Shown here one piece after another: positions 34,146-42,077 of a stretch of DNA of 64,000 nt. This stretch comes from Acidimicrobiia bacterium (lineage in GTDB: Bacteria > Actinomycetota > Acidimicrobiia > IMCC26256 > JAMXLJ01). How positions within the stretch are numbered: position 1 is the stretch's first letter; each line of letters starts with the position of its first letter. Both the position numbers and the translations under genes were made by a program. Location of the stretch: NCBI GenBank assembly GCA_024281095.1, contig JAMXLJ010000011.1, forward strand, positions 1 through 64,000, in the 5' to 3' direction. The notes under the pieces were generated by a model. It was not told the DNA's origin, searched no databases, and saw only the letters and a program-made list of their open reading frames with translations.

Positions 34146-35579
34146 GTGCGTGATCTCGACTTCGACTCCTGCTACCGGGCGGTCTCGAGCCGCGATGCCC
34201 GGTTCGACGGGTGGTTCGTGGTCGGGGTGACGTCGACGGGCATCTACTGCCGGCCGAGCTGCCCGGCCACCACGCCGAAGCCGGCGCACGTCCGGTTCCT
34301 CCCGACGGCCGCCGCCGCCCAGCGCTCCGGGTTCCGCGCGTGCAAACGCTGCCGTCCGGACGCGACGCCGGGTTCGCCGGAGTGGAACCAGCGCGGTGAC
34401 GTCACGGCGCGCGCGATGCGTCTCATCGGGGACGGCGTCGTCGACCGGGAGGGAGTGGAGGGGCTGGCGCGCCGCGTCGGTTACAGCACGCGACAGCTGC
34501 ACCGCACGTTGATGGCCGAGCTCGGCGCCGGGCCGCTCGCGCTCGCTCGCGCACAACGCGCGCAGACGGCGCGGATCCTGATCGAGACGACGGACCTCAA
34601 TCTCTCGCACGTGGCGTTCGCGGCGGGCTTCGGGAGCGTGCGGCAGTTCAACGACACCGTGCAGGAAGTGTTCGGGGTCACGCCGTCCATGCTGCGTAAG
34701 GTGCGACGCGCACGCGACATCGCGCCCGGATCGGTCGCGCTTCGGTTGCCCTATCGCGAACCGTTCGCAGCCGACGCCGCGTTCGAGTTCCTCGCCGCAC
34801 GCGCGATACCGGGCGTCGAGGTCGCGACGCGCGAGCTCTATCGGCGGGCTGTCCGGCTGCCTCATGGAAGCGGCGTCGTGGAGCTGCGGCCGGCCGTGGG
34901 CCACGTGTCGTGCCGGGTGCAGCTCGACGACCTCCGCGACCTCGCGACGGTGGTCGCGCGCAGTCGCCGGCTGCTCGATCTCGACGCCGATCCGACCGCG
35001 GTCGACGACGTCCTCGGCCGCGATGCACTGCTCGGGCCGTGGGTACGCAAGACGCCGGGCCTTCGCGTTCCCGGCGCGCTCGATGGTGACGAGCTCGCGC
35101 TGCGGGCGGTGCTGGGCCAGCAGGTCTCGGTGCGCGCCGCGAACGCGTTTGCAAGCCGGCTCGCGCACGAGCACGGCGAAGGCGTCGTCGGTGCTGACGG
35201 CGCCGTTCGCATGTTCCCGAGCGCGGCGCGCATCGGTGACCTCCGTGCCGAGGACCTCGCGATGCCGCGGGCGCGCGCCGCGACCGTCATCGCTCTCGCA
35301 GCCGCGCTCGCGACCGGCGACGTCACCGTCGACCCGGGCGTCGAGCGCGGGGCGCTCGAGGCGTCGTTGCGTGCGGTGCCGGGGGTGGGCGAGTGGACCG
35401 CGGACTACATCGTGCTGCGCGGCACGGGAGACCCCGACCGGTTTCTCGGCTCGGATCTCGGCATACGCCGCGCACTGGGCGCGTTCGGTATCGCGCCGGC
35501 GAACGCAGCCGAGGTCGCATCGCGCTGGCGGCCCTGGCGGTCGTACGCAGTCGTCCATCTGTGGAGGAGTCTCACGTGA
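34146..35579 (+). CDS. alkA: Ada-AlkA fusion: methyl-accepting regulator and DNA glycosylase
   Basis: A 477-residue repair protein in three parts. Residues 1-85 are the Ada zinc/methyl-acceptor domain (Cys35, Cys39, Cys66, Cys69; [12 protein letters not shown]). Residues about 90-190 form an AraC-type DNA-binding domain. The remainder is AlkA, with the HhH motif [16 protein letters not shown] and the catalytic Asp437 (FLGSD). It should excise 3-methyladenine and respond to methyl-phosphotriesters. The start is a GTG. Its stop overlaps the ogt start (GTGA), so alkyl-base excision and direct reversal are made together. Confidence 0.9.
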   Translation: MRDLDFDSCYRAVSSRDARFDGWFVVGVTSTGIYCRPSCPATTPKPAHVRFLPTAAAAQRSGFRACKRCRPDATPGSPEWNQRGDVTARAMRLIGDGVVDREGVEGLARRVGYSTRQLHRTLMAELGAGPLALARAQRAQTARILIETTDLNLSHVAFAAGFGSVRQFNDTVQEVFGVTPSMLRKVRRARDIAPGSVALRLPYREPFAADAAFEFLAARAIPGVEVATRELYRRAVRLPHGSGVVELRPAVGHVSCRVQLDDLRDLATVVARSRRLLDLDADPTAVDDVLGRDALLGPWVRKTPGLRVPGALDGDELALRAVLGQQVSVRAANAFASRLAHEHGEGVVGADGAVRMFPSAARIGDLRAEDLAMPRARAATVIALAAALATGDVTVDPGVERGALEASLRAVPGVGEWTADYIVLRGTGDPDRFLGSDLGIRRALGAFGIAPANAAEVASRWRPWRSYAVVHLWRSLT

Positions 35580-36061
35580 CCATCACCGTCTCGACACCCA
35601 TCGGACCCCTCGTGCTCGATGCCGGCGAAGACGGCATCAGTTGGTTGTCGCTCGACGGGAGCGCGCCGCCACGTCCGCACGCGACCACCCGCGCCGCGCG
35701 TGCGCATCTCGACGCCGCTGCCCGCCAGCTCGACGAGTACTTCGAGGGACGGCTGACGCGTTTCCGGCTTTCTCTCGCGATGCACGGCACGCCGTTCCAG
35801 CGCGAGGTCTGGAGCGCGCTCGTCGACATCCCGTACGGCGAGACGATCAGCTACGGCGAGCTCGCGCGCCGCGTCGGCGCGCCGGGCGCGGCGCGTGCCG
35901 TCGGCCTGGCGAACGGGCGCAACCCCGTGCCGATCGTCGTGCCGTGCCACCGCGTGATCGGCGCGAACGGCACGCTGACCGGGTACGGCGGCGGCCTCGA
36001 CCGCAAGCGCTGGCTGCTCGCGCACGAGGCCGGACGGGCCCAACTGCCCCTGACGGGCTGA
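35576..36061 (+). CDS. ogt: Methylated-DNA-protein cysteine methyltransferase
   Basis: A 161-residue suicide methyltransferase that removes O6-alkyl groups from guanine. The acceptor motif PCHRV holds Cys124; [26 protein letters not shown] and [15 protein letters not shown] are family hallmarks. The GTG start lies inside the alkA stop overlap and has GGAGG nine bases upstream. Together with the upstream Ada-AlkA fusion it forms a compact adaptive-response operon. Confidence 0.93.
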   Translation: MTITVSTPIGPLVLDAGEDGISWLSLDGSAPPRPHATTRAARAHLDAAARQLDEYFEGRLTRFRLSLAMHGTPFQREVWSALVDIPYGETISYGELARRVGAPGAARAVGLANGRNPVPIVVPCHRVIGANGTLTGYGGGLDRKRWLLAHEAGRAQLPLTG

Positions 36062-36070
36062 CCGCCGCCG

Positions 36071-36116
36071 AGTTGGGCCGCTCGCGCGCGTACGCGGAGG
36101 CGCGAGCCTCCCAACT
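36071..36116. repeat. Palindrome family 1 copy after ogt
   Basis: AGTTGGGCCGCTCGCGC (36071-36087) pairs with 36100-36116 at 15 of 17 positions around a 12-base centre. It follows the ogt stop by nine bases and precedes ettA, so it probably ends the repair operon. The outer AGTTGGG arm matches the other family members. Confidence 0.65.
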
Positions 36117-36148
36117 GCGCCGGGGTGGGTCGCGCCTATCGTGAAGGG

Positions 36149-37831
36149 ATGCCCCCGCAGTTCATCTTCACGATGCGCGGCCTGTCGCGCTTCCACCCGC
36201 CCGACCGCCAGGTCCTCGACAACATCAACATCTCCATGTACCCCGGTGCCAAGATCGGCGTCATTGGCGCCAACGGGTCCGGGAAGTCGACGCTGTTGCG
36301 TGTGATGGCCGGCGAGGACGACGGCTACACCGGCGAGGCCCGTCTCACGCCGGGGTTCACCGTCGGCCACCTCCCCCAAGAGCCGCACCTCGACGAGAGC
36401 AAGGACGTGCTCGGCAACGTCACCGACGGCGTCGCCGAGACGAAGGCGTTGCTCGACCGGTTCAACGAGGTGTGTCAGGCGATGGGCGAGCCCGACGCCG
36501 ATTTCGACGCGCTGCTCGCGGAACAGTCCGACCTGCAGGACAAGATCGACGCCGCCAACGCATGGGACCTCGATCGCACGCTCGAGATCGCGATGGACGC
36601 GTTGCGCCTGCCGCCCGGCGATGCCGACGTCTCGACCCTCTCCGGCGGTGAACGGCGACGGGTTGCGCTGTGTCGCCTCTTGCTGTCGCGTCCCGACCTC
36701 TTGTTGCTCGACGAGCCGACCAACCATCTCGACGCCGAGTCGGTCGCCTGGCTCGAGCGCCACCTGCACGAGTATTCGGGCACGGTCGTCGCGGTCACGC
36801 ACGACCGGTACTTCCTCGACAATGTCGCGGGCTGGATCCTCGAGCTCGACCGCGGCCGTGGGATCCCGTGGGAGGGGAACTACTCCTCCTGGCTGGAGCA
36901 GAAGCAGGGCCGGCTGCAGCACGAGGAGAAGGCGGACAAGGCTCGGCAGCGCACGCTCGAGCGCGAGCTCGAGTGGATTCGCATGTCTCCTCGCGCCCGG
37001 CAGGCCAAGGGCAAGGCCCGGCTCAACGCGTACGAGAGCCTGCTCGCCGAGTCGCAGTCCGCGCCGGAGCGTGCCGACAAGCTCGTGCTGTCGATCCCGC
37101 CCGGACCACGCCTCGGCGACGTCGTCGTGGAGGCGGACCACGTCGCGAAGGGCTACGGCGAGCGGCTCCTCATCGACGACCTCACGTTCTCGTTGCCGCG
37201 CGCCGCGATCGTCGGCGTCATCGGCCCGAACGGCGCGGGCAAGACGACGTTGTTCCGCATGATCACGCAGCAGGACACGCCCGACGGCGGGACGTTGCGT
37301 GTCGGACCGACCGTGGAGCTTGCGTACGTCGACCAGTCGCGCGACACGCTCGATCCCGGCAACACCGTCTACGAGGAGATCACCGGCGGCGTCGACCGCC
37401 TCGTCGTGGGCGGTCGTGAGATCCACGGCCGCGCGTACGTCGCCGGGTTCAATTTCAAGGGATCGGACCAGCAGAAGAAGGTCGGTGACCTCTCGGGCGG
37501 CGAACGCAACCGCGTGCACCTCGCGAAGGTGCTGCGCAGCGGGGGCAACGTGCTGCTGCTCGACGAGCCCACGAACGACCTCGACGTCGACACGTTGCGC
37601 TCACTCGAGGACGCGCTGCTCGAGTTTGCCGGCTGTGCAGTCGTCATCAGTCACGACCGCTGGTTCCTCGACCGCATCGCGACCCACGTGCTCGCGTTCG
37701 AAGGCGATTCACAGGTCGTGTGGTACGAGGGCAACTTCAGCGACTACGAGGTCGACCGCCGCAAGCGACTCGGCGCGGAAGCGGACCAGCCGCACCGGAT
37801 CCGCTACAAGCCGCTCACCCGCACGACCTGA
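36149..37831 (+). CDS. ettA: ABC-F translation factor EttA
   Basis: A 560-residue ABC-F ATPase with two nucleotide-binding domains and no membrane segment. Walker A motifs are GANGSGKST and GPNGAGKTT; signatures are [15 protein letters not shown] and [15 protein letters not shown]. The inter-domain linker ([18 protein letters not shown]) and length match EttA, which gates the ribosomal E site according to energy state. It starts at the ATG behind GAAGGG. Convergent with the NYN-domain gene. Confidence 0.93.
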   Translation: MPPQFIFTMRGLSRFHPPDRQVLDNINISMYPGAKIGVIGANGSGKSTLLRVMAGEDDGYTGEARLTPGFTVGHLPQEPHLDESKDVLGNVTDGVAETKALLDRFNEVCQAMGEPDADFDALLAEQSDLQDKIDAANAWDLDRTLEIAMDALRLPPGDADVSTLSGGERRRVALCRLLLSRPDLLLLDEPTNHLDAESVAWLERHLHEYSGTVVAVTHDRYFLDNVAGWILELDRGRGIPWEGNYSSWLEQKQGRLQHEEKADKARQRTLERELEWIRMSPRARQAKGKARLNAYESLLAESQSAPERADKLVLSIPPGPRLGDVVVEADHVAKGYGERLLIDDLTFSLPRAAIVGVIGPNGAGKTTLFRMITQQDTPDGGTLRVGPTVELAYVDQSRDTLDPGNTVYEEITGGVDRLVVGGREIHGRAYVAGFNFKGSDQQKKVGDLSGGERNRVHLAKVLRSGGNVLLLDEPTNDLDVDTLRSLEDALLEFAGCAVVISHDRWFLDRIATHVLAFEGDSQVVWYEGNFSDYEVDRRKRLGAEADQPHRIRYKPLTRTT

Positions 37832-37843
37832 CCACCCTCCGAA

Positions 37844-37890
37844 CTCGTGTGGTTTCCACGCGCATCGCGCCGCCGATCCACACCAGGTCC
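37844..37890. repeat. Palindrome family 2 copy
   Basis: CTCGTGTGG (37844-37852), 22 bases, then GATCCACACCAGGTCC (37875-37890). The arms pair imperfectly (about 9 of 11). The same arms with the same 22-base gap recur at 48286-48331, also between convergent genes. It probably works as a two-way terminator for ettA and the NYN gene. Confidence 0.6.
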
Positions 37891-38262
37891 TCAGCCGTCG
37901 AGGCTGCGGGCGCCTGTCACCGTCGCGCCGTGCTCACGCACACGCCGGGCGAGCTCCCGGTCCGAGGTGACGACCGTGATCGCACTCGGATCGTCGTCGG
38001 CCGCGACGAGCTCGACGATGCGGTCGTCGGCGGCGTTGGGGCCGCGACGCGTGGCATACAGGACGCGGACGCCGTTGTGTTCGCCTTCGGGAAGATCCGG
38101 GAGCGGGCGGCCGTCGAGCACCAGCACGACGTCGCCGTCACCCGCCGCCACGCGGTCCCGCAGGCGGCCGAAGAGGCGCCGCACCGCGCCGTCGCGGTCC
38201 CGCCACCACCCGTCGGGCCGGGAACCGATGACGTTCATGCCGTCGACGATCAGCCGGCTCAT
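37891..38262 (-). CDS. NYN-domain (YacP-like) putative ribonuclease
   Basis: A 123-residue PIN-like NYN domain. SRLIVDGMNVIG carries the first catalytic Asp and Asn; DVVLVLDGRPLPDLP, the ADDRIVELV acidic cluster and TVVTSDRELARRV complete the metal site. Related YacP/Rae1 proteins cleave RNA. The ATG at 38262 has AGGGGA upstream, which fits better than a longer frame. It is divergent from the TnpB-like gene, 42 bases between starts. Confidence 0.82.
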   Translation of the reverse strand: MSRLIVDGMNVIGSRPDGWWRDRDGAVRRLFGRLRDRVAAGDGDVVLVLDGRPLPDLPEGEHNGVRVLYATRRGPNAADDRIVELVAADDDPSAITVVTSDRELARRVREHGATVTGARSLDG

Positions 38263-38304
38263 TCCCCTGATCCTCCCAGACGCTTCGCGCGTACGCTGCA
38301 ACTC

Positions 38305-38784
38305 GTGAGTCCCGCCAGGGCCGTCCGGCTCCTACCCGACGCGGAGCAGCACCAGCTGCTGCTGTCCACCTTGCAGCGCGTCAACCGGGCGTCGAACGCG
38401 GCCCGCACCGCCGCGCTCGAACAGGGCGCGACGTCGGGCAACCCGCTGCGTGACGTGGTGCGCGAGGAGCTGGAGCGGTTCAAGCTCCCCACGGGGTTCG
38501 CGACGCCGGCGTTCCGCCGCGTCGAGGCCTCGATCTCCGGGCCCCCCGGGCGGCGGCAACGGTTCAGCGAGAACCAGTCCGTCGTGTTCCCGGCGTCGTC
38601 GCTGCGCTGGCCGGCGTCGGACCGGGTGGTGATGCCGACCGCGGCCGGGCGCCGCACGATCCGGGTCTACGTCGACCCCGGTGGTCACGGTGGTCTGCGC
38701 CCACCGCTCGAGGGCGTCGACGCCGCGCTCGTGTTCCGCAGCGGGCAGTTCGAGCTCGTCGCCGACGAGCCCGACGACGAGTGA
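38305..38784 (+). CDS. RuvC-less TnpB-like (IS200/IS605 OrfB N-terminal) protein
   Basis: A 159-residue protein that resembles only the N-terminal (WED/REC) half of TnpB/OrfB. RAVRLLPDAEQHQLLLSTL matches the first helix region, LRDVVREELERFKLPTGF the REC-like helices, and GVDAALVFRSGQFELVADE the strand that ends just before RuvC-I in TnpB. No RuvC nuclease or zinc finger follows. The frame ends cleanly in GTGA, which once overlapped the start of the histidine phosphatase gene, so it may be domesticated rather than decaying. I base the match on pattern recall only. Confidence 0.45.
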   Translation: MSPARAVRLLPDAEQHQLLLSTLQRVNRASNAARTAALEQGATSGNPLRDVVREELERFKLPTGFATPAFRRVEASISGPPGRRQRFSENQSVVFPASSLRWPASDRVVMPTAAGRRTIRVYVDPGGHGGLRPPLEGVDAALVFRSGQFELVADEPDDE

Positions 38785-38900
38785 GCCCCGCAGAGCACGC
38801 GACAACCCTGTTGCTCGCACGGCACGGTGAGTCGACACCGTGCGGACGGAGCCGCACCCTGGGCGGATGCCCGGGAGGGTGCGGCGGAGGGAGCCAATGA
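38781..38900 (+). pseudogene. Displaced N-terminus of the histidine phosphatase
   Basis: From the GTG at 38781 a frame reads MSPAEHATTLLLARHGEST, a normal phosphatase start with the catalytic RHGE motif. It then runs into the inserted repeat and stops at 38898-38900, overlapping the ATG of the present gene. The sequence LLLARHGEST appears again at the start of that gene. This is the former start of the gene, cut off by insertion plus a 28-base duplication. A 39-residue product may still be made. Confidence 0.6.
38806..38833 (+). repeat. 28-base direct repeat, left copy
   Basis: Identical to 38916-38943, 110 bases apart. Both copies encode LLLARHGES in frame with a phosphatase start. The MIRU-like element lies between them. 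Confidence 0.9.
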
Positions 38901-38903
38901 GCA
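38837..38903 (+). repeat. MIRU-like interspersed repeat, copy 2
   Basis: Second copy of the element at 6661-6726. Differences lie at 38853 (C for T), 38856 (A for G), 38868 (T for C), 38883 (G for A) and one extra A before ATG. The 38853-38883 pair is a compensated C-G replacing T-A; 38856 turns a G-T wobble into A-T; 38868 lies in the loop. The hairpin (38851-38860 with 38876-38885, GGG bulge, four more pairs, GGAT loop) is therefore kept. It ends in GGAGGGAGCCA and the ATG of the phosphatase gene. Confidence 0.85.
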
Positions 38904-39520
38904 TCGGGCGTAGATCCCTGTTGCTCGCACGGCACGGTGAGTCCACCTGGAACGCGAGCGGGCGGTGGCAGGGTCAGGCGGACCCGCCCCTCTCGCCGCT
39001 CGGTGAGGAGCAGGCCCGTGCCGCGGCTCGCTGGGTCGCCCAATCGATCCGGGTCGACGTCGTCGTGAGCTCCGATCTTCGCCGGGCCCGGCAGACCGCG
39101 CAGCACCTCGCGATCGGGCTCGGCGTCGAGGTCGTCGTGGAGCCTCGCCTGCGGGAGCGGGACGCGGGCGAGTGGACCGGCCTCACACGGGCCGAGATCG
39201 ACGCCCGCTTTCCCGGCTGGCTCTCACAGCGGCGGCACCCGCCCGGCTTCGAGGCCGACGCCCCATTGCTCGAACGCGTGCTTCCCGCGCTCGCGGATCT
39301 TGCCGGTGCCGGGCCCGCCACGCAGGCGCTGGTCGTGACCCACGGCGGTGTGGTGCGCACGGTGGAACGGCATCTCGGGGCCGACGCGCCGCCGCTGCCG
39401 AACCTCGCAGCACGCGAGCTCACTGGATCCCGGGGCTCGTGGCAGCTCGGTGAGCGGATGCTGCTCCTCGACGGGCATCGCCCGGGCGACGGCTTCGTGA
39501 CGGTCCCGGCCCAGATCTGA
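38897..39520 (+). CDS. Histidine phosphatase (phosphoglycerate-mutase-like)
   Basis: A 207-residue member of the histidine phosphatase superfamily. LLLARHGESTWN has the phospho-accepting His; SSDLRRARQTAQHLA, RLRERDAGEWTGLTRAEI and VVTHGGVVRTV supply the other Arg, Glu and His. It may act on a sugar phosphate, nucleotide or cobalamin-type precursor; none is indicated. The ATG at 38897 overlaps the stop of the displaced N-terminus (ATGA) and uses the ribosome site of the inserted repeat. The protein therefore starts MSIGRRS instead of the older MSPAEHATT. Confidence 0.88.
   Translation: MSIGRRSLLLARHGESTWNASGRWQGQADPPLSPLGEEQARAAARWVAQSIRVDVVVSSDLRRARQTAQHLAIGLGVEVVVEPRLRERDAGEWTGLTRAEIDARFPGWLSQRRHPPGFEADAPLLERVLPALADLAGAGPATQALVVTHGGVVRTVERHLGADAPPLPNLAARELTGSRGSWQLGERMLLLDGHRPGDGFVTVPAQI
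38916..38943 (+). repeat. 28-base direct repeat, right copy
   Basis: Identical to 38806-38833; this copy is the functional one and lies inside the phosphatase gene, 19 bases after its ATG. Confidence 0.9.
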
Positions 39521-39626
39521 CCCGACCGCCCTGGTCGCGAGCATGCCGTCATCGGGACTTCTGCCTGACGACGCCGGCACGTAGAATGGTCGGTTCCCCG
39601 ATCCTGTTCGTGCACCCGGAGCCGCG

Positions 39627-42044
39627 TTGCCCACAGCCAACGACGCCGAGATCGCCGCCGAACAGCAGGTCCTCGATGCGGCCTACGCGCGGCTGGATGC
39701 GATGCGCCAGTCGGCGTCCCGTGTGGCGGAGGCCTACTCGGAGGTCCGGCGCGGCGGCACCCACCAGGCCCGTCTCGAACGCGACATCGCGGTGGAGACC
39801 ACCCATCGCCGGCTCGCCGCGCTCGACATCGGCGACGCGCCGCTGTGCTTCGGCCGGCTCGACCTCGCGGCCGTTCCGGATGCGTCGCTCTCCCCGGACG
39901 GTGAGCCGGGCGCCAACGGGGATCGAGCCCCGCGTCACACGTTCGCGGGCACCCGCTACTACATCGGCCGCCTGTCGGTCGACGACGACGACCACCGCCC
40001 CGTCGTGGTCGACTGGCGGGCCCCCGTCGCCGAGCCGTTCTACCGGGCCACCGCGGTGGAACCGATGGGTGTGGTACGGCGCCGCCACTTCATCACCCGC
40101 AACGGCCGCGAACTGATCGGCCTCGACGACGAGGTGTTCGACGCCGCCGCGGCCGAGGCCGGGCTCACGGTCGTGGGTGAGGCGGCGCTGCTCGCTGCAC
40201 TCGAGCGCGAGCGCACCGGTCGGATGCACGACATCGTCGCCACGATCCAGGCCGAGCAGGACGAAGCGATCCGGGCCGATCTGGACGGTGTGCTCGTCGT
40301 CGCGGGCGGCCCGGGCACCGGCAAGACCGCGGTCGCACTGCACCGCGCCGCATACCTGCTGTACACGCACCGGCGCCGGCTCGCGGGCGACGGCGTGCTG
40401 CTCATCGGGCCGAACCCGGTCTTCCTCCGCTACATCGACCAGGTGCTGCCGTCGCTCGGCGAAGACGACGTCCACCTGTCGACGATCACGGCACTCAAGC
40501 CGGGCCTGCGCGCGACCCGGCGGGATCGGCCCGAAGTGTCCGTCGTGAAGGGCGATCGGCGGATGGCGAAGGTCATCGCCAACGCGGTCGGCGACCGGGA
40601 ACGCGTGCTGCCGCGTGACATCGCGGTTCCGATCGACGGTCTCCGGCTGATGATCACCCGCCGCGACTCCCGCGCGATCGTCGAACGGGCGCGCCGGCGT
40701 CGCGGCCTGCACAACGAGCGCCGGCCATTCGTCGCCAACTTGCTGCTCGACCACCTCGTGGGCCGTTACCGACGCGCAACCATCCGCGCGTACCGGGAAC
40801 GCCTCAGCGCCGCCGCGCCGCAGGGCCGCCTCGTCGTCGACGACGGCGAAGAGATGCTGGACCCAACCGTGGCCGGCGCGCTCGCGCGTGGTGAAGCCGC
40901 GCCCGAAGGGTGGGAAGCCGAGCTGCGGGCACGGCTGCGGCGTCACCCGCAGGTGCGGGAGGCCATGGAACGCATGTGGCCCGTGCTCTCGGGCGCGGAG
41001 CTGGTCCACGACCTGTTCAGCTTCACCGCGCTGATCCGATCCGCGGCCGGCGACGTGCTGACCCGCGACGAGCAAGCCACGCTGCACCGGCCGCGGGCCA
41101 CGACCCTCGCGGACGTTCCGTGGACCGACGCCGACGTCGCGCTGGTCGACGAAGCGGACGCGTTGCTCGGCCCGGTGGAGGCGGCGCGGCCGCGGCGGGC
41201 CCGGAGGCGTGGCGCGAGCGCCGAGGCTGTCGAGACCGCGGCGCGCGTCGTGGCCGAGCTCGGCCTCGACGGGCACACGAACGCGCGCGAGCTCGCGGAG
41301 CGGTTCGTCGACGGTTCGTCCGGCGATGCGGCGGCAGACGGCGAGACGCGAACGTACGGTCACATCCTCGTGGACGAGGCGCAGGACCTGACCGCGATGG
41401 AGTGGCGCATGCTCGCCCGGCGCAGCACCTCGGGCTCGATGACGCTCGTCGGCGATTTCGGACAGGCGAGCCGGGCCGGTGCCGCGACGAACTGGGACGA
41501 AGTCGTCGCGCAGGTCTCGCGCCGTGGACGAGCGCGTGTGGTGAACCTCGCGGTCAACTACCGCACCCCCGCCGAAGTGATGGCGGTGGCCAACCGCGTC
41601 CTCGCGGTCGCGTCACCGGGTGTCGAGCCGACCACCGCGGTACGCGCCACCGGCGAACATCCCCGGTTCGTCGCGGCGGACCGCGACGATGCCAGCGCCG
41701 AGTTGGTGCGGGTCGCCGCGCAGGCCGCGCGCGAGGCCGTCGGGCGGCGGGGCACCACGGCCGTCATCGCCCCGCCCGCGCTGCACGGCGCGATCGTCGC
41801 GGCGCTGGCCGACGTGGGCGCCGTCGCCGACCGGGCCGAGGCGATCGACGCGCCGGTCGCCGTGCTCGGCCCCGTCGAAGCCAAGGGCCTCGAGTTCGAC
41901 CACGTCATCGTCGTCGAGCCGGCCCGGCTCGTGACCGCGGACCTCCCCGGGCTGCGGCTGCTGTACGTCACGCTCACCCGGGCGACGCGGGACCTCACCG
42001 TCGTGCACTCGGCCGCGCTTCCGGAGGCCCTGCAGGACCGCTGA
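39627..42044 (+). CDS. helD: HelD-like UvrD/Rep-family helicase
   Basis: An 805-residue superfamily-1 ATPase of the HelD type, which binds RNA polymerase and recycles it from stalled complexes. The N-terminal ~70 residues form the coiled-coil arm (EQQVLDAAYARLDAMRQSASRV). Walker A is VVAGGPGTGKTAVALHR (about residue 226); later motifs are HILVDEAQDLTAMEW and VEAKGLEFDHVIVVEP. The start is a TTG with GGAG six bases upstream; a nearby GTG is out of frame. Actinobacterial HelD can confer tolerance to rifamycins. Confidence 0.88.
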   Translation: MPTANDAEIAAEQQVLDAAYARLDAMRQSASRVAEAYSEVRRGGTHQARLERDIAVETTHRRLAALDIGDAPLCFGRLDLAAVPDASLSPDGEPGANGDRAPRHTFAGTRYYIGRLSVDDDDHRPVVVDWRAPVAEPFYRATAVEPMGVVRRRHFITRNGRELIGLDDEVFDAAAAEAGLTVVGEAALLAALERERTGRMHDIVATIQAEQDEAIRADLDGVLVVAGGPGTGKTAVALHRAAYLLYTHRRRLAGDGVLLIGPNPVFLRYIDQVLPSLGEDDVHLSTITALKPGLRATRRDRPEVSVVKGDRRMAKVIANAVGDRERVLPRDIAVPIDGLRLMITRRDSRAIVERARRRRGLHNERRPFVANLLLDHLVGRYRRATIRAYRERLSAAAPQGRLVVDDGEEMLDPTVAGALARGEAAPEGWEAELRARLRRHPQVREAMERMWPVLSGAELVHDLFSFTALIRSAAGDVLTRDEQATLHRPRATTLADVPWTDADVALVDEADALLGPVEAARPRRARRRGASAEAVETAARVVAELGLDGHTNARELAERFVDGSSGDAAADGETRTYGHILVDEAQDLTAMEWRMLARRSTSGSMTLVGDFGQASRAGAATNWDEVVAQVSRRGRARVVNLAVNYRTPAEVMAVANRVLAVASPGVEPTTAVRATGEHPRFVAADRDDASAELVRVAAQAAREAVGRRGTTAVIAPPALHGAIVAALADVGAVADRAEAIDAPVAVLGPVEAKGLEFDHVIVVEPARLVTADLPGLRLLYVTLTRATRDLTVVHSAALPEALQDR

Positions 42045-42077
42045 AAGCCACCAAATTTGCGCCGGTAGTCTGGCTGC

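Noticed and set aside
38305-39520. Complete IS200/IS605 insertion sequence
   Set aside because: No TnpA, no RuvC domain and no terminal hairpins of that family were found.
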